From Faecalicatena orotica (GTDB taxonomy: Bacteria; Bacillota; Clostridia; Lachnospirales; Lachnospiraceae), in assembly GCF_003149245.1 (NCBI RefSeq), contig NZ_QGDL01000005.1, positions 1 to 64,000 on the forward strand: DNA of 64,000 nt, given 5' to 3'. Shown in pieces: positions 1 through 8,916 of the stretch. A model generated the notes under the pieces. It did no database searches, was not told where the DNA came from, and saw only the letters and a program-made list of their open reading frames with translations. Both the position numbers and the translations under genes were made by a program. Every line of letters starts with the position of its first letter. Position 1 is the stretch's first letter.

Positions 1-196
1 TTAAAGTTTCTAGGCGTGCTTCTTCTTCTGCCCACGCCATAACACCGTCCCTGTCGGTACCGAGACGTTTTGACAGTTCCGCCAGGGTGCCTAATTTCCG
101 GATGGTCTTCGAAGTGCTTTTGCCCTGGGCGTTGGTATAGGATTTGGTAATATAAAAGGATTCAGAATTCTTTGATTTTGATGTAGTCACGCGCAT
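1..196 (-). CDS. IS1634-like transposase, N-terminal part (cut by window edge)
   Basis: The minus strand reads from an ATG at 196 to the left edge without a stop and encodes about 65 residues beginning MRVTTSKSKNSESFYITKSY, continuing with KLGTLAELSKRLG and MAWAEEEARLE. This resembles the N-terminus of IS1634-family (IS4 superfamily) DDE transposases, which begin with a short beta-rich Lys/Ser segment and a 'KLGTxAEL' motif. A GAGGTGATTACT ribosome site precedes the ATG. The catalytic part lies outside the window, so it cannot be told whether the element is intact. Family assignment is from memory of the motif, not a search. Confidence 0.65.
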   Translation of the reverse strand, partial: MRVTTSKSKNSESFYITKSYTNAQGKSTSKTIRKLGTLAELSKRLGTDRDGVMAWAEEEARLETL

Positions 197-477
197 AGTA
201 ATCACCTCAATATAAGTATACCACATATCACTAAATATTACTATATATTAAATTAAAATAGTTGACAAAAAAAGCGCCTATTTCTAGGCACTATAAGGGT
301 TTTTCTTTTATGCAACTGTCAAACGCCCGAGTCAATACTTTCTTGTTAAAGTTTATTTACGCTTTACTGCCGTACAACATCGTGCGCTTCAACCCCGTTT
401 ACAGGCGGGTTTTCATCTGGTACAATGTTAGGTATCTTTGGTTATGATATGACAGATTATATACGGAGGGGTTGGAA
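197..477. other. IS end and intergenic region
   Basis: No convincing gene. The stretch holds the upstream end of the transposase gene, a small hairpin GCCTA-TTTC-TAGGC near 275-288 and an AACCCCG...CGGGTT inverted repeat near 390-412 that could be a weak terminator or part of the element end. A 61-codon open frame at 262-447 has no ribosome site and no recognisable content. I could not define the IS terminal inverted repeat because only one end is in the window. Confidence 0.4.
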
Positions 478-2208
478 GTGAAAAGATTATTACCATTTTT
501 GAGCGGTTATAAAAAAGAGAGCGTGATTGGTCCGCTGTTCAAGCTGCTGGAAGCAACATTTGAACTGATCGTGCCTTTAATCATGGCGCAGATCATCGAT
601 GTAGGAATTAAAGAACAAAATATTCCTTATATATGGAAGATGGGGGCGGTTCTGGTTGTCTTTGGTGTACTGGGGCTTTCCTGTTCCCTGCTTGCACAGT
701 ACTTTGCAGCGAAGGCCGCGGTTGGTTTCGGGACTGGGCTGCGCCACGCATTGTTTCACCACATTGGGCAGCTCTCTTATGTTGAGATAGACAAGGCCGG
801 GAGTTCCACGCTTGTCGTGCGAATGACCAGTGACATTAATCAGGTCCAGTCAGGGGTAAATCTGGTACTGAGGCTGTTCCTTAGGTCCCCGTTTATTGTT
901 GTGGGGGCTATGATTATGGCTTTCACGATCGATGTGAAGGTTGCAGTGATATTTTTAATTACGGTTCCACTTTTATCTCTTGTGATTTATGGAATCATGA
1001 TGCTGACGATTCCTTTGTATAAGAAGGTACAGAAAAGTCTGGATGATGTTCTGCTTTCTACACGTGAAAACCTTGCAGGGATACGTGTAATCCGTGCCTT
1101 TTGCACACAGGATCAGGAAAAAGAGGAGTTTGAGGAGAAGAGCAGTCTGCTGATGAGATTCCAGCAGCGGGTGGGGAAGATTTCAGCACTTCTGAACCCT
1201 TTGACATACGTGCTTGTTAATGTGGGAATCATTGCCGTTGTCTGGTATGGCGGAAGCGCTGTGGATACAGGAAGGATTACACAGGGGGAAGTCATCGCAC
1301 TCGTAAACTACATGTCCCAGATTCTGCTGGCACTGGTAGCGCTGGCGAATCTGATCGTATCTTTCACCAAGGCCGTGGCATCGGCGGGAAGAATCAATGA
1401 AGTATTTGACCTGGAATCTGGAATCAGAGACGGCAGTGAAGATGACACATGCAGGGATTCCAATGCCCCGCGTGTAGAGGCGAAGGATGTTACATTCTAT
1501 TATCAGGGAAGTAAAGAGCCGGCGCTGTCCCATATCACATTCACTGCATATGCAGGGGAAACGATAGGTATCATAGGAGGTACAGGCTGTGGAAAATCTT
1601 CGCTTGTGAATCTAATCCCCCGTTTTTATGATGCCAGCAAGGGGGAGATGCTCGTAAACGGCGTTAATGTGAAGTCGTGGAAGCTAAATGAGCTTCGTGA
1701 AAAGGTGGGGATTGTTCCCCAGAAAGCAGTACTGTTTCACGGTACAATCCGTGAAAACATGCAGATGGGAAAGGAAAATGCATCTGATGAGGAGATAAGA
1801 GAGGCACTGAAGACGGCTCAGGCACTGGAAATTGTCGAGACAAAACCGGAAGGTCTGGATACGCCTGTGAGCGAGGGCGGAAAGAATCTTTCAGGCGGGC
1901 AGAAGCAGCGGTTAACGATAGCAAGGGCACTTGTGAGGAAACCGCAGATTCTGATTCTGGATGACAGTGCATCTGCGCTGGATTTTGCAACAGATTCCAG
2001 GCTGCGGAAAGCTCTGTCCGAGGATACGACTGGGATGACCGTATTCATCGTGTCACAGCGGGCGGCCTCTATTATGTATGCCGACAGAATCCTTGTGCTG
2101 GATGACGGGGAGATCGCAGGCTGCGGCACCCATAGTGAACTGCTTGAAACATGCAGTGTATATCAGGAAATCTGCTACTCACAGCTTTCCAGAGAGGAGG
2201 TAGGTTAA
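478..2208 (+). CDS. ABC exporter, heterodimer subunit A (membrane + ATPase)
   Basis: A half-transporter with six predicted membrane helices (about residues 15-300) followed by an ABC ATPase domain: Walker A GGTGCGKSS, signature LSGGQKQR, Walker B ILILDDSAS, and a serine in place of the usual H-loop histidine (IVSQRAA). The residue after Walker B is Asp rather than catalytic Glu, the usual sign of the degenerate site in heterodimeric BmrC/BmrD- or TM287-type multidrug exporters. An upstream TTG (472) sits almost on top of the GGAGGGG ribosome site at 465-471, so the GTG at 478 is the better start. It is followed after one base by its partner gene. Substrate unknown; probably drug, lipid or peptide export. 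Confidence 0.9.
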   Translation: MKRLLPFLSGYKKESVIGPLFKLLEATFELIVPLIMAQIIDVGIKEQNIPYIWKMGAVLVVFGVLGLSCSLLAQYFAAKAAVGFGTGLRHALFHHIGQLSYVEIDKAGSSTLVVRMTSDINQVQSGVNLVLRLFLRSPFIVVGAMIMAFTIDVKVAVIFLITVPLLSLVIYGIMMLTIPLYKKVQKSLDDVLLSTRENLAGIRVIRAFCTQDQEKEEFEEKSSLLMRFQQRVGKISALLNPLTYVLVNVGIIAVVWYGGSAVDTGRITQGEVIALVNYMSQILLALVALANLIVSFTKAVASAGRINEVFDLESGIRDGSEDDTCRDSNAPRVEAKDVTFYYQGSKEPALSHITFTAYAGETIGIIGGTGCGKSSLVNLIPRFYDASKGEMLVNGVNVKSWKLNELREKVGIVPQKAVLFHGTIRENMQMGKENASDEEIREALKTAQALEIVETKPEGLDTPVSEGGKNLSGGQKQRLTIARALVRKPQILILDDSASALDFATDSRLRKALSEDTTGMTVFIVSQRAASIMYADRILVLDDGEIAGCGTHSELLETCSVYQEICYSQLSREEVG

Positions 2209-2209
2209 C

Positions 2210-3952
2210 ATGACGGGCAGAAAAGATAAAACGACGTGGAAAATTATACGTCTGATTAAACCATACCTGCATTATCTCATACTCTCTCTTGTATTTGCAG
2301 TTATATCGGTGGCTCTTACCTTGTATGCGCCGATTTTGACAGGAAATGCGATTGACTATATTATCGGGATCGGACAGGTTGATTTTGATTCGGTTTTTTA
2401 TATACTGAAAATACTGACAGCGGTTGTTTTTCTCACAAGTGCTGCACAGTGGATGATGAACCTGTGCAATAATACGATTACCTACCGTGTTGTAAAAGAC
2501 GTCAGGACGCGTGCGTTTGCACAGCTTCAGGTCCTGCCTTTAAAGTATATCGACAGCCATCAGTATGGTGAGACGATCAGCCGCATCATCACGGATGTGG
2601 AGCAGTTTTCGGATGGCCTGCTGATGGGATTTACCCAGTTATTCACAGGTGTGGTCACCATTGTAGGAACACTGGTCTTCATGCTTTCGATTAATGTGAA
2701 TATTTCGCTGGTAGTTATCCTCATTACGCCGTTGTCGCTGTTTGTGGCAAGTTTCATAGCGAAGAGAACCTATATGATGTTTAAAGCGCAGTCGGAGGCG
2801 AGGGCAGAGATGACTTCCCTTGTAGATGAGATGGTAGGAAACCAGAAAGTGGTTCAGGCTTTCGGATACGGCGACAAGGCGCTGGAGAGATTTGATGAGA
2901 TCAACAAAAAACTGCAGGAGGTAAGTCTGAAAGCAATTTTCTTTTCCTCGATCACGAATCCGAGTACACGATTTGTCAACGGACTTGTGTATACCGGCGT
3001 CGGTATTGTAGGAGCATTTACCGCGATGGGCGGGGCGATTTCAGTCGGACAGCTTTCCTGTTTCCTGAGCTATGCAAATCAGTATACAAAGCCCTTCAAT
3101 GAAATCTCAAGTGTGGTAACAGAGCTGCAGAATGCCTTTGCATGCGCAAAGCGTGTATTTGATTTTATCGAGGAGACACCGGAAATTCCGGATGCAGGAG
3201 ATGCCGAAATTATGGAGCAGGCAGACGGGAGCCTGAGGCTTGAAGATGTGTCCTTTTCCTATAAGAAAGATGTCACGCTTCTGGAACATCTGAAACTGGA
3301 TGTAAAACCGGGACAGAAGATCGCAATCGTCGGTCCGACCGGATGCGGGAAGACGACGCTGATTAACCTGCTTATGCGTTTTTATGATGTAGACGCCGGC
3401 CAGATCATCTTAAGCGGACATGATATCCGCGAGGTGACCCGCGACAGCCTGCGGGCAAATTACGGTATGGTACTTCAGGATACATGGTTGAAATCAGGTA
3501 CTGTAGCGGAAAATATCGCCTACGGGCGGCCGGATACGCCGAGGGAGGATATCATAGCAGCGGCAAAGGCGGCGCATGCCCACAGTTTTATAAAGAGAAT
3601 GAAAGACGGATATGATACGGAGATACAGGAAGAGGGGGGAAATCTGTCCCAGGGGCAGAAGCAGCTTCTCTGTATTGCAAGAGTCATGCTGAACCTGCCG
3701 CCAATGCTGATTCTGGATGAGGCTACATCATCGATCGATACGAGAACAGAGATCAAGGTGCAGGAGGCTTTCCAGAGGATGATGGAAGGCAGAACAAGCT
3801 TCATCGTGGCACACAGACTTTCAACGATCAGGACGGCCGATGTGATTCTTGTCATGAAGGATGGTAATATCATTGAGCAGGGAAGCCATGAAGAACTGTT
3901 GGAAAAAGGTGGATTCTACCAGCGGTTGTATGAAAGCCAGTTTGCACATTAA
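2210..3952 (+). CDS. ABC exporter, heterodimer subunit B (membrane + ATPase)
   Basis: Partner of the preceding half-transporter, starting one base after its stop with an AGAGAGGAGG ribosome site. It has six membrane segments, Walker A GPTGCGKTT, signature LSQGQKQL, Walker B MLILDEATS with the catalytic Glu, and an H-loop (VAHRLST). The canonical Glu and His here complement the degenerate residues of the first subunit, so the pair forms one canonical and one degenerate ATP site as is known for heterodimeric type IV exporters. Length (580 aa) is normal. Substrate cannot be read from sequence. No MarR-type regulator lies upstream in the window. Confidence 0.92.
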   Translation: MTGRKDKTTWKIIRLIKPYLHYLILSLVFAVISVALTLYAPILTGNAIDYIIGIGQVDFDSVFYILKILTAVVFLTSAAQWMMNLCNNTITYRVVKDVRTRAFAQLQVLPLKYIDSHQYGETISRIITDVEQFSDGLLMGFTQLFTGVVTIVGTLVFMLSINVNISLVVILITPLSLFVASFIAKRTYMMFKAQSEARAEMTSLVDEMVGNQKVVQAFGYGDKALERFDEINKKLQEVSLKAIFFSSITNPSTRFVNGLVYTGVGIVGAFTAMGGAISVGQLSCFLSYANQYTKPFNEISSVVTELQNAFACAKRVFDFIEETPEIPDAGDAEIMEQADGSLRLEDVSFSYKKDVTLLEHLKLDVKPGQKIAIVGPTGCGKTTLINLLMRFYDVDAGQIILSGHDIREVTRDSLRANYGMVLQDTWLKSGTVAENIAYGRPDTPREDIIAAAKAAHAHSFIKRMKDGYDTEIQEEGGNLSQGQKQLLCIARVMLNLPPMLILDEATSSIDTRTEIKVQEAFQRMMEGRTSFIVAHRLSTIRTADVILVMKDGNIIEQGSHEELLEKGGFYQRLYESQFAH

Positions 3953-4094
3953 GACCCAGACTCTTTCCGTTCACAGAAAAAACACATTTCTGCTACATGG
4001 ATGTCAAAAATTTTTCATACAATTATGCTGACTCATGGAGAAAAGCAGGTATGCTGGTAGATATCCGGAAATAAGGGGCAGAAAGGATGGTCTA

Positions 4095-5747
4095 ATGAAA
4101 AAAAGATGGGTACGTATGATTCTGGGTATAACGATACTGTCGTTTGCATTCACAGGGTGCAGCCGTCAGGGGACGAGTGATGAAATTACTGTTTACGGAC
4201 AGGTTGCGAAGATCGAGGGAGAACACATTACAATCGCACTGGCACAAAGGAAAGATTCAAGCTCCGAAATTCCGGAGGAAGACTACAGCAATGTGATATT
4301 GACAGGAGAAGAACAGGTTATCACTGTTTCTGATAAGACAGAAGTACAGGAGTCCGAAGTATCTTCCGGAAAACAAGAGGAAACAGAAGCTGGGTCCATT
4401 GATGACATTGAGACAGGGGATATCATTGTGGCAATACTGGAAGGGGCAGATGCGAAGACAGTTACGATTCTGCCGGATGCCTCAAGCATTGAGAAACAGG
4501 ACAGTGCAGATCAGGCAGAGACGGATGGAACTGCCAAGGGCATCATTGAACTGTCAGCGGTCCTTCAGGTAGATGGCAAAAGCGACACTTCCGATAAAGA
4601 ATCACTGGGGTCAAGTAAAGAGAATGAAAGTGTTGTACTGGTAAAGAACAGTGGGACTTTGAATATGACAAATGCTAAGCTGACAAAGGCCGGAGATACA
4701 ACAAGTGTGGATGAAAGTAGTTTTTATGGTGTAAATGCGGTTTTTGTAACGACCGCAGGAAGCGAATCCAGCATCGGCAAAAGTGAGATAACATCATCAT
4801 CTGAAGGTTCCGGGGGGATTTTTTCTTCGGGGAAAGATGCATTAGTCCATGTCAGTGATGTGAAGATAGAGACGTCAGGGGGATCTTCAAAAGGTCTGAC
4901 AGCGACATACGGCGGCACGATAGAGGCGGCTGACGTCGATATAACGACCAGCGGAGACCAGAGTCCGCCGATAGCAGCCGGAAAAGGCGGCGGAACAGTA
5001 AGTGTAACAGGCGGTAATATTTCTGCTTCCGGACAGGGGAGTCCCTGTATTTATTCGGAAGGGAAGATTGCATTGGAAGACCTGACCGGTAATTCTGAAA
5101 CAGGACCGATTATCGTGGTTGATGGGAAGAATTCCGTGAGCCTGAACAAATGTGATTTTACAGGAGTCGGGAAACAGGGGATCATGCTGTATCAGAGTAC
5201 TGAAGGGGATTCCAAAGAAGACCCGGCAAAACTGAAAGTAACCGATTCCAGGCTGACATCGACAGGGCAGGGACCCATGTTCTATATTACCAATACGAAG
5301 GCTGAAGCGGTTCTTATAAACACAGAATTGATATATCAGGGGAAAATACTTATTAACGCTGCCGGCAATGATACGAATAGCTGGGGGACGGCAGGAAAGA
5401 ACGGGGGCGATATTACACTGACAGGAATTGCACAGAAGCTGCAGGGTGATATCATCTGTGATGAAATAAGCAGGGTGACAATAAATCTCACGGAACAGTC
5501 AACATTAAAGGGCACTGTAAATGGGGAAAACAAGGGACAGAATGTGGATATTTCTCTGGATAAAGACTCTAAATGGGAATTAACCGGGGATTCCTATGTA
5601 AATGTTATTAAGAATGATGATTCAAAATGCAGTAATATTCAGTCCAATGGACACTCTATTTACTACGACAGCTCAAATGCCGGAAACAGCTGGCTGAATA
5701 AAAAAACGATTACATTAAGCGGGGGTGGAAAACTCCTTCCGTGGTAA
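4095..5747 (+). CDS. Secreted lipoprotein with repetitive Ser/Gly-rich beta-helix-like domain
   Basis: The ATG at 4095 (MKKRWVRM) follows GAAAGGATGG and gives a clean lipoprotein signal: positive N-terminus, hydrophobic core, lipobox FTGC. A longer in-frame start at 4035 would bury the signal peptide. After the Cys, an acidic OB-like segment (about 30-110) is followed by about 350 residues of short repeats of the type 'T-x-S-x-x-S-G/S-x-G', alternating with V/I-rich strands, typical of right-handed parallel beta-helix surface proteins (polymorphic-repeat or carbohydrate-binding proteins of Clostridia). The C-terminus (ITLSGGGKLLPW) is characteristic of such clostridial proteins. No catalytic residues recognised. 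Likely a cell-surface adhesin or glycan-binding protein; function is inference. Confidence 0.7.
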   Translation: MKKRWVRMILGITILSFAFTGCSRQGTSDEITVYGQVAKIEGEHITIALAQRKDSSSEIPEEDYSNVILTGEEQVITVSDKTEVQESEVSSGKQEETEAGSIDDIETGDIIVAILEGADAKTVTILPDASSIEKQDSADQAETDGTAKGIIELSAVLQVDGKSDTSDKESLGSSKENESVVLVKNSGTLNMTNAKLTKAGDTTSVDESSFYGVNAVFVTTAGSESSIGKSEITSSSEGSGGIFSSGKDALVHVSDVKIETSGGSSKGLTATYGGTIEAADVDITTSGDQSPPIAAGKGGGTVSVTGGNISASGQGSPCIYSEGKIALEDLTGNSETGPIIVVDGKNSVSLNKCDFTGVGKQGIMLYQSTEGDSKEDPAKLKVTDSRLTSTGQGPMFYITNTKAEAVLINTELIYQGKILINAAGNDTNSWGTAGKNGGDITLTGIAQKLQGDIICDEISRVTINLTEQSTLKGTVNGENKGQNVDISLDKDSKWELTGDSYVNVIKNDDSKCSNIQSNGHSIYYDSSNAGNSWLNKKTITLSGGGKLLPW

Positions 5748-5770
5748 TACTGGCACTATAATGCATAGGA

Positions 5771-5836
5771 AAAGGCTCTATTGAATACGCACAACCCGGA
5801 TATTCCGGGCGTCACTGTATTCGATAGAACCTTTTT
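5771..5836. terminator. Bidirectional two-arm terminator
   Basis: An outer stem pairs AGGCTCTATTGAATAC (5773-5788) with GTATTCGATAGAACCT (with G-U pairs), and encloses a perfect inner hairpin CCCGGA-TAT-TCCGGG (5795-5809). A-rich and T-rich flanks lie on the two sides, so it can serve the lipoprotein gene on the plus strand and the convergent DUF3783 gene on the minus strand. Confidence 0.8.
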
Positions 5837-5879
5837 AACGTATAAGAAAGCAGCATCTGTTACAGAAATATGCTGAAGA

Positions 5880-6260
5880 CTACTTCTTCGGAGTCATAGC
5901 CTCATGCTCCTGCCGGATTTCTGCAAAACATTCCTGTGCCGTCCATAACTGGTTCGTAGGAGTAAGCACTGCCTTGTAGGGGAGAGGGCCCGCCCCGCTC
6001 TTTTTTAGGGCTGCAAGTGCCTGATTCAGCCTGTTGTCATCGAAAAAGGCAAAGACAATCATCGTATCCGGCAGATCGTCCCCGTTATAGGCCCCTTCTT
6101 TGGGAACCGCGTCTTTCACACCCGCCAGTACGCCGAGCGGCTGATTGTACTCTTCCGTCTTTACTTTCTTTAGACGCACGTGTAGAGGGAATAATGCCAT
6201 CTCTATTTTCAAAAGCTTCTCTTTATCTGATACGTGAAATAATAATATAGTTTCTTTCAT
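5880..6260 (-). CDS. DUF3783 family protein
   Basis: A 126-residue soluble protein starting MKETILLFHV, with a hydrophobic first strand, a 'GxLAGV' segment in the middle and a 'PYKAVLTPTNQLWTAQECFAEIRQEHEAM' type C-terminal part that I associate with DUF3783 proteins of Lachnospiraceae. There are no membrane segments, Cys pairs or catalytic motifs. The family has no established function. It stands alone, convergent with the lipoprotein gene and upstream in the same direction as the Rpn gene end. A GGAGGATTTTACACT ribosome site precedes the ATG. Confidence 0.7.
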   Translation of the reverse strand: MKETILLFHVSDKEKLLKIEMALFPLHVRLKKVKTEEYNQPLGVLAGVKDAVPKEGAYNGDDLPDTMIVFAFFDDNRLNQALAALKKSGAGPLPYKAVLTPTNQLWTAQECFAEIRQEHEAMTPKK

Positions 6261-6307
6261 AGTGTAAAATCCTCCTGAACTCTCAAAAATCTAATGTAGC
6301 TTACAAG

Positions 6308-7333
6308 CTATTCTAATATATGTTTTACTTTATCTATACTAATATTACAAAGGGCGGCAATTTCTTCCGGTGATTTACCTTGCATGAAAAGTTTGAAGAT
6401 CTGGCGGGTACGGCGTTCCCCTTCCTGTTCCCCCAACTCTTTGCCCCTGCACATCCCAATTTCTTCTCCAGCCTTACGTCCGATTTCCTCGCCGGCTTTG
6501 CGTCCAATCTCTTCACCGGCTTTGCGTCCGATTTCCTCCCCAGCTTTGCGTCCAATCGCCTCCCCAGCTTTGCGTCCGATTTCCTCGCCGGCTTTGCGCC
6601 CAATCTCCTCGCCGGCTTTCAGCCCTCTCTTTTCAGCGCTTTTTATCTGGGTATTATAATCTTTCAATGCCTTTTCACGGGCCTCATATTCCAGCCGCTT
6701 TTTATCATCCGCACTCAGTTGGAGCAGTGTATTGTATGCTTCATCGAGATATTCGTTTGTCTTAGCCATAGTCTGAAACTCCTCTCTGTTTTTACCACTG
6801 AAGAACCTCATCCATGCAAGAACATCCTCGCCAGTCTTTACTTCAGGGGGCAGTTTTTTCAGTTCCAGTATCTGAAGCTCCATTTTATCCGAATAAAGAT
6901 CATAGGTGCTGTCATCCCGGAAATGAATCCTGCGGTAACATTCTTTGTCATTGGGAAAATGGATGAAATCTAAAATACTTACATGGATACATTTCTGCAG
7001 TTTTTCATAGGATTCACCCTTGCGGATCTGGCTGTCAAACATCTTACTGAGGTAGAACATGGCGCGTTCATCCCAGTATTCAAAGTATTTGACCTGCATT
7101 TCCATATTCATCTGCGTCCCGTCCTTAAGTAATACACGTACATCCATGATTCCCAGCTTATCATCAGCCGAGTCTCTCGGAAGCAGCGTGGGGAGAAGAA
7201 TCGTATCCTCGACTTCATCCGGCGACAGGTTCAGCAATGCTGAAATGAAGCCCTTCCTGACTTTGGGGTTCTGCATCAGTTCCTTGAAACAAAAGTCTAC
7301 AGTGGGTAACATAATAAAGTTGCTTTTGGTCAT
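6308..7333 (-). CDS. Rpn-family PD-(D/E)XK nuclease (recombination-promoting / 'putative transposase')
   Basis: The ATG at 7333 (MTKSNFIMLPTVDFCFKELM) follows AGGAAAGGAG; an upstream in-frame start at 7408 lacks a ribosome site. Residues about 10-240 match the Rpn/PDDEXK_2 family, with 'DFCFKELMQNPKVRKGFISALL', 'LGIMDVRVLLKDGTQMNMEMQV' (the D...ExQ nuclease core) and 'ERAMFYLSKMF'. A Gly/Lys/Glu-rich octapeptide repeat (KAGEEIGR, seven copies) then leads to a short C-terminal segment 'IFKLFMQGKSPEEIAALCNISIDKVKHIL' resembling an HTH. Known Rpn proteins are DNA endonucleases that stimulate recA-independent recombination and include toxin/phage-defence members; their repeat number varies between strains. 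It is probably a stand-alone, horizontally spread gene. Confidence 0.85.
   Translation of the reverse strand: MTKSNFIMLPTVDFCFKELMQNPKVRKGFISALLNLSPDEVEDTILLPTLLPRDSADDKLGIMDVRVLLKDGTQMNMEMQVKYFEYWDERAMFYLSKMFDSQIRKGESYEKLQKCIHVSILDFIHFPNDKECYRRIHFRDDSTYDLYSDKMELQILELKKLPPEVKTGEDVLAWMRFFSGKNREEFQTMAKTNEYLDEAYNTLLQLSADDKKRLEYEAREKALKDYNTQIKSAEKRGLKAGEEIGRKAGEEIGRKAGEAIGRKAGEEIGRKAGEEIGRKAGEEIGRKAGEEIGMCRGKELGEQEGERRTRQIFKLFMQGKSPEEIAALCNISIDKVKHILE
6453..6620 (-). repeat. Seven 24-bp tandem repeats inside the Rpn gene
   Basis: 168 bp equals seven 24-bp units, each encoding KAGEEIGR-like octapeptides (one unit has EAIGR, the last EEIGM). Third-position differences between units show that they are partly diverged. 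Unit length is a multiple of three, so copy-number change keeps the frame. Confidence 0.9.
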
Positions 7334-7744
7334 AAAATGAAATCTCCTTTCCTGTGCAGAAAACAGATAATACACATGTAAGGAGTTCTTCTGACTTATT
7401 ATTATCATATCACGAAATGCAGATATGTAAAAGACAGGAATCTCTTCAATATGTAGTACTCAGATTTTGTTTTCTGCGGTTCTAATAAGTAATTAATTGG
7501 GTAAACCGGCGAACTGCCGATTGAAAAATGAAAGGTGAATACCTTTCGAAGTTTCTGATAGAACTATATCATGAGATAAGAAAAAGAGCAATTAGGCATT
7601 TTGACGAAATTGGAAGACACAGAAAATCCGATGCTGTAGTTTGACGATATAACATCGGATTTATTCGTTTACAAGTAGTGGGGGGCAACAAAAATTGTCC
7701 CTAATTTTTTTAAATTTTACAGGGCAAAGAGGTTGAAAATTAAT
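7334..7744. other. Non-coding stretch
   Basis: No supported gene. The sequence holds the Rpn promoter side, an AT-rich stretch and a short A/T-rich inverted repeat around 'ACATCGGATTT' / 'AAATCCGATGCT' (about 7625-7665: AAATCCGATGCTGTAGTTTGACG...ACATCGGATTT) that could form a terminator-like hairpin of about 9 bp. Nothing else was recognised. Confidence 0.35.
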
Positions 7745-7810
7745 AATGTAAAACAAACTTTACAAAAAATGTAAAACACACTTGACATTTAATGTAAAGC
7801 AAACTATACT
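7745..7810 (+). promoter_or_regulatory. Promoter overlaid by three 23-bp direct repeats (operator)
   Basis: TTGACA (7782-7787), 17-bp spacer, TATACT (7805-7810). The 14-mer AATGTAAAACAAAC recurs at 7745, 7768 (AATGTAAAACACAC) and 7791 (AATGTAAAGCAAAC), each exactly 23 bp apart. The first unit is also a palindrome TGTAAA-N6-TTTACA. The third unit fills the spacer and -10 of the promoter, so a bound protein would block it. The XRE regulator at 8141 is the obvious candidate. Confidence 0.75.
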
Positions 7811-7886
7811 TTATTCAGAAAGACAAATACGGAAACATGATTTTAGGCTTTCATAATCCATAAAGTAGCAGAAAGGAGAAGTTCCA

Positions 7887-8123
7887 ATGAGAAGAGATTT
7901 ACGTAAGGAAGTAAAAATAGGATTATTGGTGTGTGCAGGAACGTTAACGATGGAACAGTTTTTTGCTGTGCCTGAGTTTATTAAATGCGTGATGTTAGGA
8001 ATTGGCATATGCTTTGAACTAATAGGGCTGCTGTCGGAAGAAAAGTACCAGAGACTGAAAGCAAAGAAGAAAGAGCTTTTCAGATTCAGGCAGGGTGCAG
8101 ACAAGAATCATGATAAAACATAA
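7887..8123 (+). CDS. Small membrane protein, first gene of XRE operon
   Basis: 78 residues with two hydrophobic stretches (about 11-27 and 32-50) and a very basic, charged C-terminus (KYQRLKAKKKELFRFRQ). A GAAAGGAGAAG ribosome site precedes the ATG. It is followed after 17 bases by the XRE regulator and is in the same operon, behind the triple-repeat promoter. I do not recognise a family. The arrangement (small membrane protein, small XRE regulator, membrane protein, NatAB-type transporter) is common in Clostridia and usually links to envelope stress or antimicrobial peptides, but that role is inference. Confidence 0.65.
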   Translation: MRRDLRKEVKIGLLVCAGTLTMEQFFAVPEFIKCVMLGIGICFELIGLLSEEKYQRLKAKKKELFRFRQGADKNHDKT

Positions 8124-8140
8124 GAAAGCGGGGAAGCGTA

Positions 8141-8350
8141 TTGATTAACCGGATTCAGGAATTAAGGAAAGCGCGGAAGATTACGCAGAATGAGCTGGCA
8201 GATGCGGTTGAAGTGACAAGGCAGACCATTATATCGCTGGAAAACGGCAAGTATAATGCATCGTTGATTTTAGCCCATAAGATCGCACAGTATTTTGAAA
8301 TGAGTATAGAGGAGATTTTTATATTTAATCTGGAGGAGGAGAACATATGA
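8141..8350 (+). CDS. Small XRE-family transcriptional regulator
   Basis: A 69-residue protein that is nearly all helix-turn-helix: NRIQELRKARKITQNELADA, then VEVTRQTIISLENGKYNASL, a standard Cro/CI-type fold of the YozG/YgzD kind found in Firmicutes. It starts at TTG with GGGGAAG just upstream. Its last codons overlap the ATG of the next membrane protein by four bases, so it is translationally coupled. It probably represses its own promoter through the repeats at 7745-7804; this is inferred from position and repeat geometry. Confidence 0.9.
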   Translation: MINRIQELRKARKITQNELADAVEVTRQTIISLENGKYNASLILAHKIAQYFEMSIEEIFIFNLEEENI

Positions 8351-8826
8351 TAGTGAAAACATTATTAAAAGGTGCAAAGACCGATGAGGAGTACAGGAAC
8401 AAGTTGAAGAGCAGATGTAAGGCCGATATCCTGCTTTGTTTTGCGGGGGCTGCAGCCATAATTGCGGCGCTGTTTGCAATGATGCGTATGGAAACCATGC
8501 ATGCAGGATTTGTATGCGGATTATTTTCAGGAACCGGGGCAGTTATCATTGTCATGGGAATTAAGGAGTATATAAAAGCAAAGAAACTTCTGCGTGATGA
8601 AAAACGTCTGAGGGCGGAACGGCTGAAAGAGTCCGATGAAAGGAACAGCCTGATCATGCAGAAGACGATGTACCTGACAGGATATATTATGCTTGGTCTC
8701 TGTTATGTGACAATGCTGATATCCGTGTTCTTCAATATGATGGTATTCTGGTGCATATGGGCCGTGACAATATTGTACTGCCTGCTTCTGGCTGTTATCA
8801 AAAAGTACTATGAGAAGAACCTGTAA
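8347..8826 (+). CDS. Four-helix membrane protein of XRE operon
   Basis: 159 residues with paired hydrophobic segments at about 28-46 and 53-73 and again at about 104-122 and 124-146, separated by a basic amphipathic loop (KAKKLLRDEKRLRAERLKESDERN). The 'ESDERN...I...T' motif before the second helix pair is typical of small Firmicute membrane proteins co-encoded with XRE regulators (DUF2178/DUF3796-like). The ATG overlaps the regulator stop and has GGAGGAGAAC upstream. Role unknown; possibly a sensor or partner for the regulator or the following transporter. Confidence 0.7.
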   Translation: MIVKTLLKGAKTDEEYRNKLKSRCKADILLCFAGAAAIIAALFAMMRMETMHAGFVCGLFSGTGAVIIVMGIKEYIKAKKLLRDEKRLRAERLKESDERNSLIMQKTMYLTGYIMLGLCYVTMLISVFFNMMVFWCIWAVTILYCLLLAVIKKYYEKNL

Positions 8827-8916
8827 TTCCGGGTTTCTGATTTCAGGAAAGCAGACTGAGAAATTAAATATAAAAACCCAATAAAAAACAGGGATAAAAC
8901 TGGTAAAATATTTTGG

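Noticed and set aside
262-447. 61-codon frame in the IS end region
   Set aside because: No ribosome site, no recognisable content, lies in the IS non-coding end.
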